6,545 bases of DNA. Source: Chitinophagaceae bacterium. Lineage in GTDB: Bacteria > Bacteroidota > Bacteroidia > Chitinophagales > Chitinophagaceae. The position numbers and the translations under genes are program-made. Positions within the stretch are counted from its first letter, which is position 1; each line of letters starts with the position of its first letter. Below the pieces are notes generated by a model. The model ran no database searches, was not told the DNA's origin, and saw only the letters and a list, made by a program, of their open reading frames with translations. Location of the stretch: NCBI GenBank assembly GCA_947463755.1, contig CANHUK010000093.1:1-6545 (forward strand), read 5' to 3'. Of the stretch, positions 1 to 6,080 are shown in pieces.

Positions 1-1142
1 TGCTTTCAACCCGGAACATGTATTCGCAGCAGCAGTCTAACTACACCGGAATGCTTAAATCCGTGCCGGAAAAGGAGCGTGCGCTGATTGATATTACCCG
101 TCAACAATCTATCAAGAACGAGATCTTTAGTTTTCTGCTTCAGAAGCGCGAGGAGAATGTGATCGCAATGGCGGCATTGGTGGGCAGCAGTCAATTCATT
201 GTTAGCCCGACGTCCATGGGACTGATCAGTCCTAAGCCGTTGAATCTCTATACCACCTTCCTGCTCGGTTCTATCGTGATCTTTGCGCTGTTCATTCTGA
301 TCCGCGAGCGGATCAACAATAACTATCAGAGCAGATCTGAAGTGGAGAAGGCGATCAAGGCCCCGATCCTCGGTGAAGTGTTCGAAAACACCTTCAAAAA
401 AGGTGATTCAGATGGTACAGGTGTAGTCGTCAACCCGCTGAAGACCAATATCGTGGGTGAACAGTTCCGGGAGATCAGGACAAACCTGATGTATCTCGGT
501 ATTGGCGGCGATAACAAAGTATTGCTCGTTACTTCCTCCATACCTGGAGAGGGTAAGACGTTCGTCGCGATCAATATTGCAGCTAGCCTGGCGTCGACCG
601 GCAAAAAGGTTGCGCTGCTTGGCTTTGACCTCCGTAAAGGCAAGCTGGGCGAACGATGCGGCGTTCCGGTGAATCCGGGCATCTGTAACTACCTGGTAGG
701 TCAGGCAAACCTGGCTAAGATCTGTCAGAAGATGGAGGATTTCAACACCCTCGATGTTTTGCCTGAAGGCCTTCGTCCGCCAAACCCGGCTGAATTGATG
801 CTGAACGAACGCATGGAGAAACTCATGCAGGAGTTGAAGTTCCATTACGATTATGTCGTGATTGACTCTCCTCCGATCGGATCGGTGACGGATGCGCGCA
901 TTCTCGCAAAGCATGCCTTTGCCACCCTTTACGTAATGCGTCACCAGTATACCCCCAGATCCTATTTCCAAATGATTCGCGAGGCTTACAATCGCAAACG
1001 TCTGCCCAACCTGGCCATCGTGCTCAATGGCATCAAGAAGCACTCTTTCATGGGTTACTCCCATGGAAACGGACATGCCTCCGGGTATGGCTATGGCTAC
1101 GGTTACGCAGAAGGCGCGCGCAAAGTACGGGAGTCCGTCTGA
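1..1142 (+). CDS. Wzc-like polysaccharide co-polymerase / BY-family tyrosine kinase, C-terminal part (5' truncated by window)
   Basis: Inner-membrane protein that couples polysaccharide chain-length control and export to autophosphorylation on a C-terminal tyrosine cluster. The frame is open back to base 3, so the Met at 18 is internal. Residues below are counted from that Met. An amphipathic periplasmic end with the block QQSIKNEIFSFLLQKREE (29-46) is followed by a Pro-containing stretch and one transmembrane helix at about 78-95. The cytoplasmic kinase domain follows: EX2RX2R oligomerisation motif (E148, R151, R154), Walker A SIPGEGKT (174-181), Walker A' ALLGFDLR (199-206), Walker B VVIDSPP (280-286) and a Gly/Tyr tail with Y347, Y357, Y359, Y361 and Y363. 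Walker A' has Gly where the classical DxD form has its first Asp; D204 is kept. Full-length relatives are about 700-800 residues, so roughly half is missing to the left. The family call is firm. The Bacteroidota assignment is inference. Confidence 0.95.
   Translation, partial: LSTRNMYSQQQSNYTGMLKSVPEKERALIDITRQQSIKNEIFSFLLQKREENVIAMAALVGSSQFIVSPTSMGLISPKPLNLYTTFLLGSIVIFALFILIRERINNNYQSRSEVEKAIKAPILGEVFENTFKKGDSDGTGVVVNPLKTNIVGEQFREIRTNLMYLGIGGDNKVLLVTSSIPGEGKTFVAINIAASLASTGKKVALLGFDLRKGKLGERCGVPVNPGICNYLVGQANLAKICQKMEDFNTLDVLPEGLRPPNPAELMLNERMEKLMQELKFHYDYVVIDSPPIGSVTDARILAKHAFATLYVMRHQYTPRSYFQMIREAYNRKRLPNLAIVLNGIKKHSFMGYSHGNGHASGYGYGYGYAEGARKVRESV
1056..1106 (+). other. Tyrosine-rich C-terminal tail of the BY-kinase (phosphorylation cluster)
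   Basis: This stretch encodes the tail of the Wzc-like protein, ending in four consecutive Gly-Tyr pairs (1083-1106) after an isolated Tyr at 1056. In BY-kinases such a tail is the site of trans-autophosphorylation between neighbouring subunits. The positions of the tyrosines are read directly. Their phosphorylation is inferred from the family. The repetitive GGY/TAY codons make it a low-complexity DNA stretch that could vary in copy number between strains. Confidence 0.7.
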
Positions 1143-1166
1143 ACATAGCATCAGTTTACATTCATT

Positions 1167-1208
1167 CACCAGCCATGGTGCATGGCCCTCCATGCATCAT
1201 GGCTGGTG
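1167..1208 (+). terminator. Strong 19-bp hairpin between the kinase gene and the first glycosyltransferase gene; terminator-like but without a U-tract
   Basis: The arms 1167-1185 and 1190-1208 pair along 19 positions with a 4-base loop (CCCT, 1186-1189). The only departure from Watson-Crick is G1178 opposite T1197, which is a G-U wobble in RNA. The stem begins 25 bases after the kinase stop codon and ends 25 bases before the next ATG. Neither side carries a run of T, so it is not a textbook intrinsic terminator in either direction. It could be a partial terminator or attenuator, an RNA-processing or stability hairpin, or a protein-binding palindrome. The structure is certain on paper; its role is not known. 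Confidence 0.55.
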
Positions 1209-1233
1209 TGCTTAGATAATACCCTGAACCCAC

Positions 1234-2430
1234 ATGCACATTGCATTCGTAACCCCGGAGTTTCTCCGGGGCGATCAGCTGTATCCGGGAGGATTGTCAA
1301 CCTACACTTTCAACACGGCCACGGCGCTCCAGGCGCTGGGTCATCAGGTGACCATTTTCCTTTCAGGAGACACAGACCGTGAAATAGCATTCAGGGGCAT
1401 ACGTGTCATCGAGCGACGAACCCGCATTCCCTGGTATCTGATGCCCCTTCATCTCTTGTTGAAAAGGTGGCTTTCGGATGGGCTTGACAGATGTTGGGCC
1501 AGTCTGACCATCAATCGGGCACTTCGCGGGCGCATGTCCGTGGACCGCATCGACATCGTGCATTACACCAACTGGAAAGCGATCGGTCTGTTCAGGGTTT
1601 CGCATCCCTCCATCCTGCGTATTTCGAGTTATGATCCGTTATGGGATAATAATCCCGGAAACCTCCACATCGGGAAACGCTTCATTCACTGGCTGGAAAA
1701 ATGTTCCATCCGTCGTTTCGAGCGGATCATAGGCCCTGGAGATCATCTCGCCCGATCTATCGAGCAGGATCTTGGACTAAAACGGCCCATCGAGTTGCTT
1801 CCCACACCCGTAGACATCAGGACGGGCCAGCGTCAGGAAGCGTCCGACCCCGTTCAGGTAAAGGTGAGGAAAAAAGTGTTGTACGCGGGTTCGGTGTCGC
1901 ATATCAAGGGCGCAGCGCTCCTTTTCGAAATCATCGGGGCATATCTGAAGCGTCACGACGATACGGAATTCGTCATAGCCGGAAAGGCTGGAGTAGTAAA
2001 TGGACGTTCCTGCAAGGAACAGCTTCGGGTATTTTCTGAGATGTTTCCCGACCACTTCCAATATCATCCGCATCTCGAGCGTTCAATGCTTGACAGTGAA
2101 TATGCCACAGCAGACCTGGTGATCATTCCGTCCTTGATCGACAACTTCCCGAACACGGCGCTTGAAGCGATGAGCCATGGGACCCTTGTGCTGGCTTCTG
2201 ATACGGCATCGTTGGGGACGCTGCTAAAGGATGGGGACAATGGTTTTGTGATGAAAGGGCGAGATCCTCTGGAGTGGATGGAGAGGATACGTAAGATCCT
2301 TTTTGATCTTCCGGGAGATGAAAGGAAAGCAATGAGTGTTCGAATGCTTAAAGCACTCTCCGCTCATGATAAGGACCAGGCGATCCGCAGGCTGCTGTCA
2401 GTATATCAAGACACTGTCAACAAAAGATAA
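1234..2430 (+). CDS. GT4-type (GT-B fold) glycosyltransferase
   Basis: Predicted cytoplasmic, retaining sugar transferase that uses a nucleotide-activated sugar to extend a lipid-linked glycan. It is 398 residues, normal for the family. The N-terminal Rossmann half begins directly with MHIAFVTPEF and a glycine loop YPGGLSTY (17-24), which fixes the ATG at 1234; no clear Shine-Dalgarno sequence precedes it. The second Rossmann half starts at about 214 with VLYAGSVSHIKGA and includes EFVIAG (245-250). The nucleotide-sugar site IIPSLIDNFPNTALEAMSHG (297-316) has the EX7E spacing, but with Asp303 in place of the first Glu and E311 retained. The position, just downstream of a Wzc-like gene and upstream of two more transferases, supports exopolysaccharide or capsule assembly. 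Donor, acceptor and linkage cannot be read from the sequence. Confidence 0.93.
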   Translation: MHIAFVTPEFLRGDQLYPGGLSTYTFNTATALQALGHQVTIFLSGDTDREIAFRGIRVIERRTRIPWYLMPLHLLLKRWLSDGLDRCWASLTINRALRGRMSVDRIDIVHYTNWKAIGLFRVSHPSILRISSYDPLWDNNPGNLHIGKRFIHWLEKCSIRRFERIIGPGDHLARSIEQDLGLKRPIELLPTPVDIRTGQRQEASDPVQVKVRKKVLYAGSVSHIKGAALLFEIIGAYLKRHDDTEFVIAGKAGVVNGRSCKEQLRVFSEMFPDHFQYHPHLERSMLDSEYATADLVIIPSLIDNFPNTALEAMSHGTLVLASDTASLGTLLKDGDNGFVMKGRDPLEWMERIRKILFDLPGDERKAMSVRMLKALSAHDKDQAIRRLLSVYQDTVNKR

Positions 2431-2473
2431 AAAAGTCGAACCGCGTGTTCTTCATTCATTCGAGTCCAAGCTT

Positions 2474-3532
2474 ATGAACGATTACAAGGTTTCCATCATC
2501 GTCCCTTATTACAACTCAGCATCCTATCTTGAGCGACTGATCACCTCGGTGAAGGGACAGTCGCATCGGAATTTTGAATGCATCCTGGTAGACGACGGAT
2601 CGAGTGACGGGTCTTTCGGACTGGCGGATGCACTTACCGCCGATGATCCGAGATTCCGAAACGTCGCACGTCCAGACCAATACCGGGCTGGGGGACGTGG
2701 AGCAAAAAATTACGGCTTCACCCTTTCGTCAGGCACATTTGTGGTATTTTTTGATTCCGACGACCTGATGTACGACAACCATCTGTCAAGCCGAGTTGCC
2801 TATCTTATGGAGCATCCCGGAAAGGATGCCGTGGTGTCTGATTTCGGCTGGCGGGTGATGGAGGGAAAACCGAAACAAATCTACCGGTACAATCCGGTCA
2901 TATTCGAAAACTTCACCGCAAATGTCAGGGAGGACTGGTTTTGGCTGAATTATATAGACCTGCGCTTCTGGTACAATCCCGGTAATCCCATGTGGCGCAG
3001 ATCCTCGATAGAGCACAAGCCTATGTGGGACGAGACGACCTCTATCGGTGAAGATCATGAATATCATGCCCGTCTCATGCTTCAGGGGCTGGACATCGGT
3101 CATCTCAAGGTAGTCACATGGGATTACATGGCCAATGAAACATCGATGATATCGACGTCTGAGGCTGTCAGGCCCCTGCTAAGCCGGTCGTATGGCAAGA
3201 CGCTGGTGACCCGCAGCCTGATACAGTACCTCGGATTCAGGGAGCCGTTGGTCAGAAAGGACCTCACCTGGCAAATGAAAATACTGCGCAGGGTGGTGGC
3301 CTGTCCGAAAACCGACCCTGAACGTGACAAGGCCATCGAGATCATGTTCCAACGGATCCGGCACGTGATGGAGATCCTTGGATATGGGGACCTGAGAAGG
3401 GGTGTAGTGCTCGGGCTGATACGGATGACGGCGCTGATTCACGGGATGACAGGCAAAATGTACAGTGCCTACAGCTGGATCATCGGAGACAAGTATGTGA
3501 CCAAGGATAACGATTATTTCACGATCTCATGA
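2474..3532 (+). CDS. GT2-type (GT-A fold) glycosyltransferase
   Basis: Predicted inverting sugar transferase of the polysaccharide pathway, 352 residues. The GT-A domain begins at once with KVSIIVPYYNSASYLERLI (5-23). It then shows the nucleotide-binding VDDGSSDGS (39-47), a GGRGAKNYG segment (73-81), the metal-binding DxD-type FDSDD (93-97), an acceptor-region segment NPGNPMWRRSSIE (168-180) and the probable catalytic-base region GEDHEYHARL (192-201). The remaining 150 residues are helical-looking and basic, perhaps for membrane contact. The frame is open further upstream to an ATG at 2336, but those 46 extra residues overlap the preceding gene by 95 bases and have no GT2 character, so the ATG at 2474 is chosen. 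The gene ends in an ATGA overlap with the next one, implying coupled translation. The sugar specificity is unknown. Confidence 0.93.
   Translation: MNDYKVSIIVPYYNSASYLERLITSVKGQSHRNFECILVDDGSSDGSFGLADALTADDPRFRNVARPDQYRAGGRGAKNYGFTLSSGTFVVFFDSDDLMYDNHLSSRVAYLMEHPGKDAVVSDFGWRVMEGKPKQIYRYNPVIFENFTANVREDWFWLNYIDLRFWYNPGNPMWRRSSIEHKPMWDETTSIGEDHEYHARLMLQGLDIGHLKVVTWDYMANETSMISTSEAVRPLLSRSYGKTLVTRSLIQYLGFREPLVRKDLTWQMKILRRVVACPKTDPERDKAIEIMFQRIRHVMEILGYGDLRRGVVLGLIRMTALIHGMTGKMYSAYSWIIGDKYVTKDNDYFTIS
3529..3532 (+). promoter_or_regulatory. ATGA stop/start overlap (translational coupling)
   Basis: The TGA of the GT2-type gene (3530-3532) overlaps the ATG of the second GT4-type gene (3529-3531). 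Such overlaps usually let terminating ribosomes re-initiate, keeping the two products in proportion. Confidence 0.8.
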
Positions 3533-4650
3533 AAAAGATCAGGATACTTTATACGATCCCGAATTTTGATACGGCAGGCTCTGGCATCGCGTTGATGAAA
3601 ATGTGCACCAGGCTTGACCGTAATGTATATGAGCCCATGATCGTGTGTCTGCATGACAGGGGTGCCTATTTCGAAGAGGTCAGGCGCAGCGGTATCCCCG
3701 TATATGTCTTTCCGTACTTGAGTGATCTGAAACCCAGGTGGAGATTGCTGTTGAACGTGTTCAGGATTTCGCGCTTTTTCCGCAGTCTGTCTCCTGATAT
3801 CGTTTTTTCGTATCACTATGCCCCGAACTTTTCAGAGGCCATCGCTGCGAAGCTTGCCGGTTGCAAGTTCGCGTATGTCAAGAAAAATATGGGATGGGAA
3901 GGCCCTTCGAGAAATCAGTGGAAGATACGCACCTGGTTGTCGGATGCCATCACGGTCCAAAATACGGACATGATGAAGACATTTTTCCCCGGCAATACGA
4001 AAGCGAGACTGGTTTCCATCGGTGTGGATCAGGAAGAATTCCACCCGCGGCTTCCGAGCCCTTATGTGCGGACCGAACTGGGAATAGATGCCGATTCGAA
4101 GGTCATTGTCTGTGTGGCCAATCTGATTCCCAAGAAAGGAATCGAATTCCTCATCCGAGGGTTTGCGGCTTGCTCCGGTTTCCAACAATCGCGACTGGTC
4201 ATCGTGGGTAATCATCAAACCATGTTATGGGATGAAACCCGCGCACTCATGGAATCCTTGTCAGTCGGTGATCGTGTGATCTTCACCGGCAAGCGATCCG
4301 ATATCCCTGCAGTGCTGAGCATAGCCGATCTGTTCATCCTGCCTTCTACCGGAGATGAAGGGGCGCCCATCGCCATCCAGGAAGCGATGACCTTGGGGAT
4401 TCCGGTGATCACCACTGATACGCCCGGAAATCGAGATCAGCTTGACACCCTGCGAGATCAACTCATCCCCCCAAGCAATGCGCAGGCCATCGCCTCTGCT
4501 ATTGATCGCATGCTCGCACTCGACCAGCAACACAGAGATTCGATCATCGCACAACAATGGGACATCATAGACAAGCGTTATTCGCTGAAAGAGGAAGTGA
4601 GACAACACGAGGCGTTATACAAGGAACTGGTAATGCACAAGTCACGATGA
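3529..4650 (+). CDS. GT4-type (GT-B fold) glycosyltransferase, second copy
   Basis: Predicted cytoplasmic retaining glycosyltransferase of 373 residues, a typical length. The N-terminal half starts MKKIRILYTIPNFDTAGSG, with the glycine-containing loop at 14-20. The donor-binding half begins near 191 with KVIVCVANLIPKKGIEFLI, then RLVIVGNH (222-229), VIFTGKRSDIP (250-260) and LFILPSTGDEGAPIAIQEAM (268-287). The last segment carries an intact EX7E pair, E277 and E285, for the nucleotide sugar. Its ATG shares four bases with the previous stop codon (ATGA, 3529-3532), and its own stop overlaps the next start in the same way (4647-4650), so it is the middle gene of a translationally coupled trio. 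It differs clearly from the other GT4-type protein in the window, so it is not a recent duplication. The sugar it transfers cannot be told. Confidence 0.93.
   Translation: MKKIRILYTIPNFDTAGSGIALMKMCTRLDRNVYEPMIVCLHDRGAYFEEVRRSGIPVYVFPYLSDLKPRWRLLLNVFRISRFFRSLSPDIVFSYHYAPNFSEAIAAKLAGCKFAYVKKNMGWEGPSRNQWKIRTWLSDAITVQNTDMMKTFFPGNTKARLVSIGVDQEEFHPRLPSPYVRTELGIDADSKVIVCVANLIPKKGIEFLIRGFAACSGFQQSRLVIVGNHQTMLWDETRALMESLSVGDRVIFTGKRSDIPAVLSIADLFILPSTGDEGAPIAIQEAMTLGIPVITTDTPGNRDQLDTLRDQLIPPSNAQAIASAIDRMLALDQQHRDSIIAQQWDIIDKRYSLKEEVRQHEALYKELVMHKSR
4647..4650 (+). promoter_or_regulatory. ATGA stop/start overlap (translational coupling)
   Basis: The TGA of the second GT4-type gene (4648-4650) overlaps the ATG of the asparagine-synthase-like gene (4647-4649). 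This overlap decides the start of the latter over an in-frame ATG 90 bases upstream. Confidence 0.78.
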
Positions 4651-6017
4651 CATACAAAAACAACATCATCCCGGAGCTTCAGGTCAGAACGGGACCATCC
4701 GGCGCGATGGACCTCCCGTCTGTTTGCGTGTTCATGGCGCTCGGTTATTTCCTGGGGGATAAGACATTTTATCAGGAACACAGGCAGCATTTGCCGGCCA
4801 GTATCACGGAAACGGATGAAGAGGGACGCGTACTTTCTTCCACGCCGCATTTCCAATGGCACTACACACCCAGGGACATTAGATTCCAGCAAGCGGTCGA
4901 TGAGTTCACTGATATTTTCGAATCGATCATACGCGAACGGGGAAATGAAGGTTATACCATTCCGATCTCCGGAGGACTGGATTCTCGCACTTTGCTCGCC
5001 GCCTGCGAATCTGTAGGAAAGCCCTACCGGGGATATAGCTACGCCTTTGAAGGAGGTCACGATGAAACGGCCTATGGCCGCAAGATGTCCGAATTGCTGG
5101 GGTTCAGGTTTGATTCCTTTACCGTGCAAAAGGGAGTCCTTTGGTCTTATCTTGACCTGCTGGCGGCACGAAATGAATGCTATTCGGAATTCACTCATGC
5201 CCGACAGTATGCCTTTCATGACCAGTTATCGAAAATGGGCGGAACTTTTCTCCTTGGACATGGTGGAGACCTCTATTTCGATGATATGGGTGTTTCCCCG
5301 GATCTGAAGGGGGATGAATTGTTCCGCGTACTCTGGGGCCGTATTGTCAGAAAATCCGGTTTCGAACTGGCGGATGCCATGTGGAAACACTGGGGCCTGA
5401 ATGGTCAGTTCCGCGATCACCTGGAGAAAGAACTCCGTGCCTGTCTGGATTCGATCCGCATCGATGATGGTAACGCCATACTGAGAGCGTTCAAAAGCAT
5501 GTATTATGTACCCAGATGGACTTGCGTAAATCTGCAGATCTTTCGCGATTTTGGTCCGGTGGTCATTCCATATTTTGAGGACCGTATCTGTGAATTCATA
5601 TGCACGGTACCGGAACATTTGTTGAAGGGCAGACAAATACAGATCGAATACCTCAAGCGTCGGCAGCCTGGTCTTGCCTCCATTCCCTGGCAATCACACT
5701 ATCCCTTCAACTTGTATACCTACAAACTCGACAGGGCGCCCATCAATCTTCCCTATCGTGCCTTCAACAAGTTTAAGCGTATGCTCACCAATACCACGCC
5801 GACGACCAGAAACTGGGAGTTGCAGTTCAGGGGGGATGATAACGAGGCTCGTCTGCGTAATGAATTGCTGGGGAGCAGCTCCTTTCTTTCATTCATTCCT
5901 GAAAAGGTCATAGCGCATCATCTCGACGGGTTTTTGAAACAGGATGCCTTGTTATACTATCCGAGTGTAACGATGCTCCTGACACTTAGCCAGTTCATCA
6001 AACTGCAGCAGAAATAG
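4647..6017 (+). CDS. Asparagine-synthase-like (PP-loop) ATP-dependent amide-forming enzyme without glutaminase nucleophile
   Basis: Enzymes of this fold adenylate a carboxylate with ATP and displace AMP with ammonia or another amine. The protein has 456 residues. The PP-loop SGGLDSR (108-114) binds ATP pyrophosphate. SYAFEGGHDE (131-140) and GHGGDLYFDD (204-213) match the later ATP/Mg-binding segments of the synthase domain. The first 100 residues resemble only the end of a class II glutaminase domain (ALGYFLGDKTF at 31-41, then a short strand-rich stretch). The Met1-Cys2 nucleophile and the rest of that domain are absent, so ammonia must come free, from a partner, or another amine is used. 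Full asparagine synthetases are usually 550-650 residues. It lies among glycosyltransferases and is coupled to the one before it, so amidation of a uronic acid, or another condensation on a sugar, is a reasonable inference. Relatives include beta-lactam synthetase-like enzymes, so the product is uncertain. Confidence 0.85.
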   Translation: MTYKNNIIPELQVRTGPSGAMDLPSVCVFMALGYFLGDKTFYQEHRQHLPASITETDEEGRVLSSTPHFQWHYTPRDIRFQQAVDEFTDIFESIIRERGNEGYTIPISGGLDSRTLLAACESVGKPYRGYSYAFEGGHDETAYGRKMSELLGFRFDSFTVQKGVLWSYLDLLAARNECYSEFTHARQYAFHDQLSKMGGTFLLGHGGDLYFDDMGVSPDLKGDELFRVLWGRIVRKSGFELADAMWKHWGLNGQFRDHLEKELRACLDSIRIDDGNAILRAFKSMYYVPRWTCVNLQIFRDFGPVVIPYFEDRICEFICTVPEHLLKGRQIQIEYLKRRQPGLASIPWQSHYPFNLYTYKLDRAPINLPYRAFNKFKRMLTNTTPTTRNWELQFRGDDNEARLRNELLGSSSFLSFIPEKVIAHHLDGFLKQDALLYYPSVTMLLTLSQFIKLQQK

Positions 6018-6080
6018 CATTCCAGGAGCTCGCCGGAAGAACGGGGGAATCCATCTACATAACAACTCAACCTTCAAGCA

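Noticed and set aside
408..1193. Long open frame on the minus strand (261 codons) opposite the kinase gene
   Set aside because: It lies fully across the kinase coding sequence, its product has no recognisable fold or motif, and the plus-strand product has every expected kinase motif. It is a codon-composition shadow.
1209..1233. Possible promoter (GATAAT at 1215-1220) before the first glycosyltransferase gene
   Set aside because: It resembles a -10 box of the E. coli type, but no matching -35 element is seen at proper spacing and no Bacteroidota-type TAnnTTTG motif is present. The hexamer alone is expected by chance.
2336..2473. Upstream ATG giving the GT2-type protein 46 more residues
   Set aside because: The extension overlaps the preceding gene by 95 bases and is Cys/Arg-rich without family similarity. 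The GT-A domain begins right after the ATG at 2474.
4557..4646. Upstream ATG giving the asparagine-synthase-like protein 30 more residues
   Set aside because: It would overlap the preceding gene by 94 bases. The ATGA junction at 4647 is the normal arrangement in this operon, and the extra residues do not supply a glutaminase Cys2.
4647..6017. Lasso-peptide cyclase or beta-lactam synthetase interpretation of the PP-loop enzyme
   Set aside because: No small precursor gene, transglutaminase-like protease or RiPP recognition element is next to it. All recognisable neighbours are polysaccharide genes, so a glycan role is more likely, although the fold is shared.
6019..6050. Inverted repeat ATTCC/GGAAT after the asparagine-synthase-like gene
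   Set aside because: Only five pairs around a 22-base loop and no T-run follow, so it is too weak to call a terminator.
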